In this document: positions 9,792 through 19,606 of the stretch, one piece after another
How the letters are laid out: the number at the start of each line of letters is the position of its first letter
Numbering within the stretch: the stretch's first letter is position 1
Assembly (NCBI GenBank): GCA_964200185.2
Contig: CAXNAD020000347.1
Location: forward strand, 1-21,411
From: Choristocarpus tenellus KU-1152
Lineage: Eukaryota; Phaeophyceae
Length of the DNA stretch: 21,411 nt
Reading direction: 5' to 3'
Notes under the pieces: generated by a model
What the model was told of the DNA's origin: nothing
The model's input: the letters and a program-made list of their open reading frames with translations, nothing else
Database searches by the model: none
Translations under genes and position numbers: made by a program

Positions 9792-12700
9792 ATCAGCGAG
9801 GGTGGATCAAATAACTCAGGACACGAAGAGATCCTTATGCGATATCGCTATGCACGATAGTGTCGTGCAAGTTCCCGAAATCCCTGGTGCTGATAAGCAA
9901 GAGGATGGAAATTCTTGCTCTGAATCTACACCTCAATCCAAGAGTTTACCAGATACGACCTTAACAACGTCTTCGTTGGTGAACGGCATTGATACCCTGG
10001 GGATGAATACTGACGTTGAAGAGAATCGCAACAAAGCTATCATATACGTGAAGTATGAGGATGAGAGACAGCTGGATGACATTATGTCGCTAGTAGATCG
10101 AGACCTTTCTGAGCCGTACTCCATCTTCACTTATCGTTACTTTCTGCACCAGTGGCCAAATCTATGTTTCATAGTAAGTGAAGTACGGGTGTCTGGGATG
10201 AAGGGTTTCAATGATGAATTATATGCTGTCTATTTTGGCCTGTGTTCTTTTGTTTTGGCATTTGACGTTTTGGGTAGTGAGTTGCACATTCAGTTCTCGT
10301 TAGGTGAAAATTGAGGCTGACCTACAATTAACTCCCCGCATGAAGTTTCCCACACATATCGCTCAACAATCGTATCGATTTTTTATGACGAAGTCATATT
10401 AACCCATCCTATACCAGTACTTGCGTGATCCAGTATTCTTGATCGACCCATCTTTGTGCTGTGTCAAACCTATTTTATCCCAAATGATTGAATTCCCTTC
10501 GAAGTTGACGCCAATCCTATTCACATTGAAGTGTTCGATCACACTGTGTCTTTTTCTGTGCTGTCTTCGCTCGTTCTTCATCTGCCCACCAACAGTAATC
10601 TTTTGGTGACACAAATTGCGGTGGCAATGTTGTGTTCGTATGACGAACACGGCACAGAAATTTATTGGAGGTGTTCGGGGTAAAGTCAGTCGTCCTCCCT
10701 ATTTGTTGGTCCCATAAATCAATGCACACCTTTCGTCCTCTTTGGTTCATTTTTATGTATACGTGTGTTGGTAGCATGCCGTGTTAAATCGTCGTTACTG
10801 ATACCATTCCATTGTCCCAGTAACTGCCCTGGCCATCCTCCACACTCCACTGTATTGTTTATGTATCATATTAACCTTCACTAACTGTGATATCTTAACA
10901 TCCCACAGGCAAGAGCTGGAGGCCGAACTGTTGGGACAATTGTTGGAAAGGCAGAGCATGAGCATGATAAGGAACCGCTCTCAGGCTACATTGCGATGCT
11001 AGCTGTTGACACTGAGTATCGCAAGCATGGAATAGGTAGTGTTTTCCACGGTGTTACAGATTGTATGCAGAAATGCCATGAAATGTGATGGTTTAGTTTG
11101 TGCATATATGTATGGAATCTCACCAAATCTCTACCCTTTTCACTGCTCCAATAATATTTCAACAGTTGCTGCCTCTTGCTTTGCCCTTGCATCCCTCATG
11201 CACAAGCCCATCCACTATTGAGCATGGAGTTTATATTTTGACCGTGCTATGCTCAGACCCTCCCTGCTACTAGCTTTCAAATCGTTGGAGTTTTGGCCAG
11301 TGCTACTGGAAGAGTTAGGAAAAGATGTTGTCACACCTGGTTGGTTGGCAAGACAGGGTGTTGATGAAATTTAAATTGAGCATGTTTAAAGGTGAATATA
11401 TATTCAACTATCAGTGGTTCGCATTCGTACAGTTCCACTGAAAGAAGTTTGACGACTTTTTTATTGCTGCTTGTCATCCAGCCTGAAACGAAGAGTCTGT
11501 TTGAATCACTGTTCTTAATTTCTTGCCTGTTACTTCTTCTTCTTGCTGTCCATGCGCCCATTCATCCTTTTTGGTGCTCTGAACCTCTGTGTGTCTGGAG
11601 AAGGCACAGCCCTTGCGATGCTGGCAATCAAGGCCATGAAGGACATGGGTTGTGATGAGGTGAAGATGAAAGGTCCCACCTCACCAACTATTCAACAGTA
11701 TAACGTGCATCTAACACAATTGATGTCAAGTATTGTAGCGTATGAAATGGACACTTTCATGTGTATATGTGGGAATACATCATGCCACATTGTCAGCCTA
11801 GCCTTGTTTCACAAGCCCCTCCCTGACTTCCGTGATTGATGTAATGCTGTGTTTGTACTCTTGATGGCATCTGCATGCCATATGTGGTATGATTCACCTG
11901 GAGTATATTGCTTAATTTTTGCAACTATTTTGTTGTACTTATTAGGCGATTATATAGTGGAATCGTATTTTTAGCAACTACTACCACTGATCTTCTACCA
12001 GAAATGAGACTTGAATGAACCCATCAACCTTCACTAATATCATGAGTTTTATGCGACTGGTCATATTCGGCAATTACTTGAACTGGTTCGTCTTTTTGAT
12101 ATTGCAAGCACATTAGATACAGATACTTTGTGGTTTGGGTGTTCTTCAAGCCTACTGTTCCTTGGCCATCCCGACCAGCTAAATTATATTTCAGACAACA
12201 CAATGTTTACAATATGCTGCCTGCTGGTTGAAGATTGAACTATTCTGAAAGATGATGTTGTATGCATCACTCAAATAATTGGAAAACTCTTAGGTAAACC
12301 AGACACGATGGTAGATCCCCCCCAAAGATCCAGGACTCTGTTTTGGATGTTTCCAGCCTGAGCATTGGACAATATTTAGGTTTTGATCTTGCCAACAACT
12401 CTCACAAAACAGTTTTTAGCCCAGATTTTGCTTGAGCCTGTCAGGATGCAGACGATATTTTAAAATACCAAAATATTGGCAGTTATAAATACTAATTGTT
12501 GTCACTGTTGAGGTCACTCTAGCGTGAAGTTGCATTTTATTAAGGGGGACTAGCCTGTCAATCAATCCTCTTCTAGACTGATTTTGGAAAGATTGAACTA
12601 GATCTATAGACCGGTTTTTTGCAATCTCTTCATTAAATCTGGATCCAAACCCTTTGCTCTGAACAGCAGCTTTGAGACACTCTCTACTGACTTATGGTCA

Positions 12701-13577
12701 GATCATTTGACCCTAAGGAGATCATGTCAACGGTCTTCTTTCAAAATTCTGAACTCGATTTTTTCCTCAAGAACTCACTAAATTCACGCGATCGATCGAT
12801 ATATAAATATAATTGAAGGTTTGATTATGTACTCTCTAAAGTAGGTGTCAAAACAGTTTTATTTCAACTATTTTTCCAACTCCACAGAGTTAACTCAATT
12901 AAAAGCCCACTATCCAAGGTAAGTTTCACCATGCACTGCCCAATAGCGTACATGACTTACCAAAGTATGGATCAAGGTGCAGGAAGCACTCTTAAACAGT
13001 TTGCTAATGATATGATTGTGCATGCCGTACTAAAGAGACAAATTTCTTTATTTCTAGCGCAGCAAATATAATATGTTTGAGATATGCCACGTGGTATACT
13101 TTTCCTCTACCCCAATAGATCTAATCAAGAGGGTGATGGCAATTCCTAAAGCTTTCCAAGATATTGCCCAAGACTTTGGCAGTTTTATGTCGTTTGGACC
13201 GTTGTTGCTCTTTGGTCAACTTCAAAGTCCTTAAATCTCAAGGTTTTGCATGCGAACATATTTCTTGCTTCCATCTCTCTTTTCTACATCTCACTATGCA
13301 TCTGGAATATTCACATCCTTCTCGCTACCCCCCCCCCCCCCCCCCCCCCCCTCTCCCTTTTTTCAACCAGCGTCCGATCTCACACCAAGAACACAANNNN
13401 NNNNNNCCCCCCCTGCCTGTCATACTTTTGTGAACAAAGGTGGTCCTTGAGACAGAAGTAACCAACACTGGCGCACTGCACTTGTACCAGAAGCTGGGCT
13501 TCACCCGGAATGTTAGGCTTATCAAGTACTACCTCAATGGTGTAGATGCCTACCGATTGAAGCTATGGTTTCGGTAG
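9792..13577 (+). CDS. NAA30: N-alpha-acetyltransferase 30, NatC catalytic subunit (four exons)
   Basis: NatC transfers acetyl from acetyl-CoA to the alpha-amine of Met-Leu, Met-Ile, Met-Phe and similar nascent N termini at the ribosome, with NAA35 and NAA38 as partners. Exons are 9792-10173, 10909-11035, 11604-11659 and 13440-13577 (TAG 13575-13577); joins are phase 0, 1 and 0 with gtaagt, gtagtg and gtgaag donors. Counting from codon 9802, the product has 230 residues: a variable polar N terminus (about 1-77), then a GNAT domain with [13 protein letters not shown] near 103-115, GYIAMLAVD (150-158), the acetyl-CoA loop R-K-H-G-I-G (162-167), VVLETEVTN (186-194), the conserved LYQKLGF with Tyr201, and the family-specific [14 protein letters not shown] end. 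All core motifs are intact. The start is unsettled: upstream in frame lie only a GTG at 9802 and a TAA at 9766-9768; the first ATG is 9850 (214 residues), unless an upstream exon supplies the start. Confidence 0.93.
10174..10908 (+). other. NAA30 intron 1
   Basis: Begins gtaagt and ends tcccacag; 735 bases, phase 0. The exon frame reads on into it as far as 10314, so gene callers may miss this donor. No nested gene recognised. Confidence 0.9.
11036..11603 (+). other. NAA30 intron 2
   Basis: 568 bases, phase 1, donor gtagtg. Several AGs crowd the acceptor; the one at 11602-11603 is chosen because it gives Gly-Ile-Gly-Thr, the family sequence, while the AG at 11599-11600 would insert a Glu into the acetyl-CoA loop. 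An ACAG at 11607-11609 would break the frame. Confidence 0.85.
13328..13351. repeat. Poly-C run, 24 bases
   Basis: Uninterrupted C homopolymer in NAA30 intron 3. It lies 46 bases before the N gap, which is itself followed by C7, so the gap probably marks an assembly break in C-rich sequence. Confidence 0.95.
13397..13406. other. Assembly gap, 10 N
   Basis: Ten Ns of nominal length. True gap size is unknown, so the intron length and any sequence hidden here are uncertain; the coding exons either side are unaffected. Confidence 0.98.
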
Positions 13578-14816
13578 TAATGCCCCCCTTCCCCCTCCTC
13601 ATACTTCCCTAAGCCTAGGTACCCTCCACCCAGGAAAGGTTCATTTAACCAAGGTAGTAATGGCTTTCTTGTTTGGACCACAAATGTGTATTTTTTGTAT
13701 GATCATGCATGGTGAAGAGGGTGTTTTCATCGGTGCTACTTGAGAAAGGATGACATTAAGATGGTGGATGGGGAGTGGGTGCTTTTTTTGGAAGGGAGCT
13801 GAGTATTAATGTGTGTGGAACTCTGTCTGTGCCTAAGTATCTGTTCATGGTCACACTTTTGCACCAGAAATCGTACTTCTCTTGTAAGTTGGAGGTTTCT
13901 TTACAAAATCTTATACAGACACCAATATCAAAACAAATACCACAATCAACATGTGAAGTTTTAGTGTGCTGTACAATCCTTTTTGGAACCTATTAACCCT
14001 ATGCATCAAATATATTCTATCTTCGTCTTCCCTCTGTAGGGAATCAGGAAAGCGGTGCTCATGGGACCTGATCCCAGCTCTGATTGCATCAAACATCGAG
14101 ATTCTACTTTCACAGCAGTGATATCTCAATACTTGACACAGTGTTCAGTTATCGTACTTCACAGAGCACTCAAAATCTGTGATGCATGATGTAACCACGG
14201 ATAACATCAGGCAGCAACCACAATCCGTTGGAAAGGGTACTGAGAGCTTGGACACTCGCTACCTTGAGCAGCCTCACCATTATATTGAAGTGCTAAAAGA
14301 TAAAATGATAGACCACACATCTCCAGCAGCAAAAATTAAACTTAGTGCTGCACCTCCCAGGGTGAACATCTAGTTGGTGGGAGGGCAGGGGGTAAAACAC
14401 AGAATATACAGGCTATTCATGAACTATTCTGTATAGGTGAAGTGTTTTGTAGAAACCATAAATCTGAAAGTTTGTGAGGAGTAGACACTGATGTTTCTAT
14501 GTGTACCACAGAAAATAATCCAATGGAAGACTTCATGTAAGGTAAATACAATGCTAGAGATGCAATCCCACATTCCTCAGTGCCTGTTCTGCACGGATGG
14601 TCTATGTAGAGGAAGATCAAGGAAGAAATCGTGGAATCACAAAACAAAACAATCCAAGGCTTGCTTGGAGTAGAATAGATTGCCCCTTTATCCAACACAT
14701 AACTGCCCACTCCAAATACCTGAGGTATGACCGGAAGTAGTCACTCTATTCACCCAATGATTTCCACTGGGTGCTGGAGTGAATTGGTGTGGTGATCAGA
14801 GAGCCTACACTAAAAA
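13578..14816. other. Intergenic region downstream of NAA30
   Basis: The NAA30 3' untranslated region should start here, but I see no clear polyadenylation signal. Apart from the SINE-like copy at 14003-14125, the short open frames (for example 14179-14373) have no recognisable content or splice context. Confidence 0.4.
14003..14125 (+). repeat. SINE-like dispersed repeat, copy 3
   Basis: Same block order and orientation as the copy at 4800-4925: atcttcgtc, tctgtaggga, ggaaagcggt, gggacctga, gcatcaaacatcgagat, ending in cacagcag. The copies are clearly diverged, so the family is old here. The B-box-like motif is more degraded in this copy. Confidence 0.55.
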
Positions 14817-15041
14817 TCACCAAAATGACTCTTTCAATGCCTCCCCCCCACAACATCTATCAAGTGGCCATTGGGGGTTAGGATCACATACTGTGGTGCT
14901 AGCCTGAGCATTTGCTGCCTCTGCCTTAGTCTTAGCACCAACAACTTTGTCATCAGCCTCCTCCTTAGCCATTCCAATCTCTTCACCCCCCCCCATTCCA
15001 CTGACCCCCCCAAGTGGAAGTCCAGAAAACCTACCAGCTTT
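14817..15041 (-). other. Short coding-like frame, unknown
   Basis: A 74-codon minus-strand frame contains a Gly-rich start across two G homopolymers and then MAKEEADDKVVGAKTKAEAA, an Ala/Lys/Glu-rich helix-like stretch, and stops at 14817-14819. It has no identifiable domain. It may be an exon or a mobile-element remnant; the G runs make the frame before the helix unreliable. Frames on the opposite strand in the same place are Pro/Ser-rich and look like shadows. Confidence 0.25.
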
Positions 15042-15764
15042 TCAGCCGATAACCCAATCACAAGCGGGAGGAAACAGCCTCTGGACACAACACTTGCTCC
15101 AAGTAGTACAGCCAGAGTTAGTGAATTGGCTACATTGCGTTCACTCTGGACCAGGCGGTATTGAAGGCATCAAAAGCAGGTCAAGGATGAAGTAGGCATG
15201 CATGGAGAAAGGCATATTTTCTTGAGTTAATCAAGGCCTTATATAAGCAGTGCTTTTTGCAATAAGAATCTCTGCACTCTTGCTCAAATCACAACTAAGC
15301 GAGTGTATATTCCTAGAGAGAGCACTACAGACTGTTTGAAATCCAAATTCACTTCAAGGTCTTGGCTTTCCTCTTTGTACCAGAATACTTTCAACATATC
15401 CGTAGAATGCTATCGGGGAACAAGAAATTAATCTTGTCTAAAAAGGAGCAGTACTATTTACATCGAACAACATAACCTGGAGGTCTGTTCATTAATGTTG
15501 CAAAATGGTCCTCGTACTGACCCAATTCTTGTGCTGGTCCTGAAGGACTCTGATGTGTCCTCCCAAGGTTACTGCATACATGGATCACTGGGCATAATTT
15601 CGAGGGCTTTAGGGGTATTTTCTTCAAATGTTGACATCCTAGAACACATCTCTTGCCGAAAACAAAACCCAGGGCCTCCAGTGTAATTTAACACAGCAGT
15701 GCGGAAGGGATGCTTGGGTGGAGTGAGTGCAGTACCACAACATTACACTGGATAAGTGTTGCCT
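15042..15764. other. Intergenic, nothing recognised
   Basis: Lies beyond the 3' end of gene B (minus strand), so it should include that gene's 3' untranslated region. An open minus-strand stretch near 15430-15650 has no convincing splice partners. Confidence 0.4.
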
Positions 15765-17181
15765 TCACAAAGCAATCAGGTCAAACGACTCAAGCCGCAC
15801 CTCCATAACCCCGGAAATGTACACCATCCTGCACAGTTTGTATTTATCCACCCTCTCGAACTCTACCTAGGTCACCTTCAATGTGCTCCCTCATCCCCAT
15901 AGAAGATAAGAACTAAGGGATTCAGCACTATCATGCACCCTAATAGGCATAGGTGTAAAGCGCAGAAGAACACACCTTATCTCCATTCCAAGGATCCAGG
16001 GAAGGGGTATCCTCTGGTTCCTGCCTTGTGTTCGACTCTGGTAATGATTGTTTGTCAGGCCCCACAAGTCGATCGTTAAACCTTGCCCTGGCCCGCAAGA
16101 GTTTAACTTCGGCTCTGAGCAATGTAGTGATGATGCGGAGCTGCAGGTGTTGGAGAAAAAACATGTGGTGAAAGAGGGAAACTCACATAAGATGTAGAAT
16201 GAAGATATATAGTTTCCGAAGTGTGCGTTAACTCATACTGAAAAGTCGTGAGTGGCCTTGAATATCTCAATCCTTCCCTGACTTCACATCCCATTGCGCT
16301 GCCTCCCCTCACAGATAGGACAGTCAAGAAGATGTTTAGAGTGGATAAAGCACTGGGGAATTAGCGTTTGTGAGAGAAAAGAATATAACGTTAGCTTCGG
16401 CTGTGTGTGGCTGAGTGGACAATGCCGCATGCCCACCACCTAATTTGGATGAGGATCCCCTGAATGGAACACTAAGCAGCACATACCAAATCACTACTGC
16501 AACCAGGAGGGTGAGACAAAAATGGGTAGAACCCATGAAACGCAACCAAAGAGTTACCTCTCGAATGCCTTCCAGTTCTTTCGCCTTGAGCTCTATTTTC
16601 CTGTCATGCGTACCGTCTGTGGGGTCTTGGCGAATAGGAATCTTGAAGGTGCGCTTGAGCCAGTCAGATAAAACAGGTAAGCCCTGCTGCCCACTCGGCC
16701 ACCATGACTGCAGAGACATGAGTGGACGGTCAAGAAGTCCAAAGGGTAAAGGGGTGCCAAAGATATCTGCTAGACCAAATGTTGTCTGTATTTTGGGGGA
16801 AGCAATTTGTGACTTTTGTAGTTAACTATAGTAGTTTTCTTACAGCGTGGGACAAATAAGTCCAATCAAAGTGTTGGAGGAGGTTGCAGATCAGTCGAAT
16901 CATCATTGGTCGAAATATATCTCCAAAGCAAATGCGCTAGGGTATCCGAAAGGGACGATTGCAGGTACTAAAACGCAAATAGAAGGCCATACGAGCTCCT
17001 TCACCATATTCTGATAGCAGCCTATTACATTGATATCTGCATGGAGATACCAAATTACAGAGGAAGCGACCATCATAACTCTAAATTCGACACCACTCTA
17101 ACCTCCTGGGACATGGAGGGATTCGGACCAGGTCGTCCCGATGCCTGCAATTCCCATTTCGAAGGTGTCCATGAGTAAATC
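15765..17181 (-). CDS. Gene B, well-supported C-terminal exon block
   Basis: Five joins link six exons. Exon 17181-17103 (26 codons plus G) ends in phase 1, and 16920-16844 opens with the two bases needed to make Asp. Exon 16844 ends at a consensus donor, GCT|gtaaga, in phase 0; 16707-16558 is exactly 50 codons with donor GAG|gtaact; 16140-15976 is exactly 55 codons after a strong ctccaacacctgcag acceptor; 15866-15765 is 33 codons plus the stop. Two exons meeting at 16558/16140 form one continuous Lys/Glu/Leu-rich helix, which independently supports that join. Confidence 0.6.
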
Positions 17182-18195
17182 CTCGACAGAGTCCAAGATC
17201 GATTTTGTAGTTGTAGATTAAAGCCATATGCTATGCCTGGAGGCCAACAAGGAAAAGCGAAAAAGATACTCAGAGAGTGGGTAAATATTAGGATGGTGTA
17301 CACGATAAAAATACGACACGCACCGACAGGATACGCTCCCACCAGGAAGGACATTAGGGTACGGGCATGGCGATACCACTTCATTTTCCAAGGAGTGTGC
17401 ACGGCAAGAGGGTCTGGGTTGTGGGAAAAAGGGTGGAATTCCAAGTCAAAAGTGACGATCAACACAGTAGTTGACAGAGGATTGTACATAGGATTATTGA
17501 AGACTGAACAAAAGTTCAATAAAAAAGAAAATAGTAATTACACAAACTATAATACGACCTCTCACACGTTTCAATCCGTCCAAAATCGTGTTTTTGCTTT
17601 CCTCGTCTTAGCCTTCCATTCATTCTCCTCCTCCTCAATCGCTGTAACACCACTTCTTCCATCCCTCCCCACACTATCCCTGTTATCCCACAAACTACGC
17701 AGCCAAATTCACATCTCCAGTCACCAACCACAACGGCCAACTCGGTCCGTCTAGTTTCCAACCAGTGCGATTTCCACACCAACCAATGCGGCCAATTTCT
17801 ACAAATCCATTCTACCTTCCTCCACCACACTCTACGACACCTTCCTCCGCAATAGTTTCCACCACTATCCACTACACCACACCAGACGACACCACACCAC
17901 ACCACACCACACCGCACCACACAACACAACACCACTCCACAACACTCTATATTCATCGAAGAACACCCCTTCATCATCCACTTCAATACCGCGCCTTTGA
18001 ACTAGAAGAGATATCTACCCCGACCGAACTTGACCATCCCCCCAACAATATACCACTCAATCGCGAGCAATCAAGAGGGTGGATGTGTGTTTGGGAAAGA
18101 TTAGTTGGAAGTTCCCGTGATCTTGTCTTTCCTTGCACTACGCCACCACCCTTGACTTTAACTCTGCCCCAATCCTTCTTACCTCGTGCCTCCAT
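15765..18195 (-). CDS. Gene B: unidentified multi-exon protein
   Basis: I do not recognise the family. Minus-strand exons (high to low): 18195-18183 (ATG GAG GCA CGA G, donor gtaaga), 18001-17933, 17864-17841, one opening at 17798 with unclear end, an unresolved stretch to about 17560, then 17503-17343, 17181-17103, 16920-16844, 16707-16558, 16140-15976 and 15866-15765 (stop TGA 15767-15765). From 17503 on, every join is phase-consistent. The product has an acidic N-terminal part (GIEVDDEGVFFDEYRVLW), a central IFRPMMIRLICNLLQHF segment, the exon with GLPVLSDWLKRTFKIPI, a likely coiled coil (ELKAKELEGIRE joined to LRIITTLLRAEVKLL), a Ser/Glu/Pro linker and an end CRMVYISGVMEVRLESF. The proposed ATG lies in a 13-base exon and is less certain than the C-terminal half. 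Confidence 0.55.
17873..17940. repeat. ACCAC pentanucleotide microsatellite
   Basis: Perfect ACCAC units at 17891-17910 with degenerate units either side. It fills the 68-base intron proposed between gene B exons 18001-17933 and 17864-17841, and makes both strands open over a long distance, producing spurious Thr/His/Pro-rich and Cys/Val/Gly-rich frames. Confidence 0.85.
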
Positions 18196-18516
18196 CTACC
18201 ACTTATTTCCTTTAACTTCTCGAATGCTACACCTGCTTCCCAGCCATCATTTCTTCAACTTTTCGTCTATCCTCCAATTCCTTTCTCCTATCGTTGCCAA
18301 GACTAAACTTACCATACGTATTTCCCCTTTCCAAATTATCTCGCTCACAATACCTAGATTACTTCATAAGCTTCCCCTTACTAAGAATACATATAAATCG
18401 TATGATTCTGTGGCAGCGTGGTTCACCCAGGGATGGCCAGGTCATGCTGGCTGACCGTGTCAGAGTAATGCTGATCTCGAGTGAAATTGGGATGTTTGTG
18501 GGGACTTGTTGACAAT
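18196..18516. other. Presumed 5' region of gene B
   Basis: A minus-strand stretch near 18305-18233 reads SLGNDRRKELEDRRKVEEMM and ends at CAG|gtgtag in phase 0, so it could be an upstream coding exon of gene B, moving the start further right. TGGCAGCGTGG at 18412-18422 resembles an RNA polymerase III A box on the plus strand; a matching B box is not clear. Confidence 0.3.
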
Positions 18517-18855
18517 TCATCACGGAAGCATAAAAACCGTTTTGCGTTGTCTACTGCTGAGTCTGAGTATGTTTCACTCTTGTGTGAACTCAGCGAAAGG
18601 TCATATAACCTTTTCGGCAGGATTACTTGGTGTTGATGTCTGAGGACAGTGATGAAGATACCAGGATCGTTGAGCACTAGGGTATGTCCAGGGGTAGAAC
18701 AGAGCACCTTGACAATAGAACTCGACATAAGATACCTAAAGATTGTGCGCCAATTCGAAAGGGAAGGCCAGGTTGTAATTGGATATCTGCGTACAGAGTA
18801 CATTATCAACAATACGTGCTAAAATTTTGACAAGAGTTTGCTGAAGGAGTCCTGA
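18517..18855 (+). pseudogene. Ty1/copia RNase H domain relic
   Basis: The C-terminal RNase H domain of a copia-type Pol polyprotein degrades the RNA strand of the cDNA hybrid. The frame starts SSRKHKNRFALSTAESEYVS (18517 on), matching the near-invariant 'SSKxQxxVALSTAESEYVAL' of copia elements. A stop lies at 18634-18636. The next segment, from 18642 in another frame, reads EDSDEDTRIVEH, stop, GMSRGRTEHLD (compare 'EDNxAAIRIVENPGMSxRTKHLD'). It returns to the first frame with ELDIRYLKIVRQFEREGQVV (compare 'HIDIRYHFIRE') and ends FDKSLLK (compare 'LTKSL'). Stops and frame changes show it is dead. No upstream integrase or reverse transcriptase, and no long terminal repeat, is recognisable. Confidence 0.85.
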
Positions 18856-19014
18856 ATAGGCATTCCAGCATTATCACTTCCGATGTGCAGTGGGCTAATT
18901 TGGATTTTAGTGAAGTTGTGGTGCTTGTTTAAACTTCAGAGCGGGTAGGATGTAACAGTTAGCTTTTCAAACATCAGTTAAACTATAGACATTATCATAG
19001 TTCTACTTGTCATC
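18856..19014. other. Non-coding spacer between mobile-element relics
   Basis: No polypurine tract or long terminal repeat start is evident after the copia relic. Confidence 0.4.
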
Positions 19015-19479
19015 ATGGCAGATGAAATGTCAGACAACTGCGCTAGACAATGTACTTGACAATGCAAGTTAAGGCGACAACGGCAAGAAGAGCGTGGTAT
19101 AGGAGAAGGCAGCGTGAGGAATAACAAGGAAATCGATGGTGAAGTTGAGGTATTGGCAGTGAAATTTGTCCCCAACATCAAAGGAAGCATATCCCAAGCT
19201 TAGGATTTTTTCATAGATGTCAGGAGGCGTTCCAAGATGAGGGCTAAATACCTTGCGGAGGAATATGTCATTGAGGCGGGAGAAGCCTCCTCTCTGACAA
19301 TGACGAAAGCAACCAGTAGTTCAGCATGGGATAAACTGCTCAAGAAGGTGACTAAGATGTCACATATAGCAGCGGTGTGATGGGGTGTCCTCCTTTCTTT
19401 AGAGATGGAGGTAGGGGAAGTGTCCACAAGCGGTTGGAGATCACCTGTAAGGATAAACTCCAACACCAGCTCGGAGTAG
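19015..19479 (+). pseudogene. Broken reading frame with three internal stops, unknown origin
   Basis: One frame runs from ATG at 19015 to TAG at 19477-19479, 154 codons before the final stop, interrupted only by TGA 19057-19059, TAG 19201-19203 and TGA 19378-19380. The segments look coding: RQRQEERGIGEGSVRNNKEI then GEVEVLAVKFVPNIKGSI, and after the second stop DFFIDVRRRSKMRAKYLAEE then YVIEAGEASSLTMTKATSSS. No family is recognised. It lies between the copia and hAT relics and may be part of the hAT transposase or of a gag-like gene. The overlapping minus-strand frames (19190-18978 and 19466-19200) are treated as shadows, though I cannot exclude that the minus strand is the coding one. Confidence 0.4.
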
Positions 19480-19606
19480 ACTGTGGTATGCTATCAGTGG
19501 ATGCAGACTTGGTTAAGGAGTTTGGAGTGAAAGTATCTTAGAGGGTTCGAGTTTTTTCCTGTTTGTCCATTTCGGGCTTGGCTTCCGACGGGGTTTTAAT
19601 TACATT

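Larger units (their letters stand above)
11660..13439 (+). other. NAA30 intron 3 (long, contains the assembly gap)
   Basis: About 1.78 kb including 10 Ns, phase 0, donor gtgaag, acceptor acaaag. AT-rich, with no coding frame or mobile-element domain recognised. Confidence 0.85.

Noticed and set aside
9802-10314. A 170-residue protein starting at GTG 9802 and reading past 10173
   Set aside because: GTG starts are exceptional in eukaryotic nuclear genes, and the sequence after 10173 is an intron beginning gtaagt; the NAA30 sequence resumes at 10909.
17233-17754. 173-codon plus-strand frame
   Set aside because: It overlaps phase-consistent gene B exons on the other strand and has no recognisable content.
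17765-18454. Longest open frame in the window, 229 codons on the plus strand
   Set aside because: It is antisense to gene B exons, is driven by the ACCAC repeat and C/T-rich sequence, is rich in Thr, Pro, His and Ser, and has no domain.
18405-18490. Possible tRNA gene starting at an A-box-like TGGCAGCGTGG
   Set aside because: No cloverleaf, acceptor stem or proper B box can be formed.
18423-18812. 129-codon minus-strand frame
   Set aside because: It is antisense to the copia RNase H relic, whose plus-strand motifs are specific.
19015-19479. Stop-codon reassignment to explain the in-frame TGA and TAG codons
   Set aside because: NAA30 ends at TAG and gene B at TGA exactly where their families or frames should end, so the standard code fits and the frame is better read as dead.
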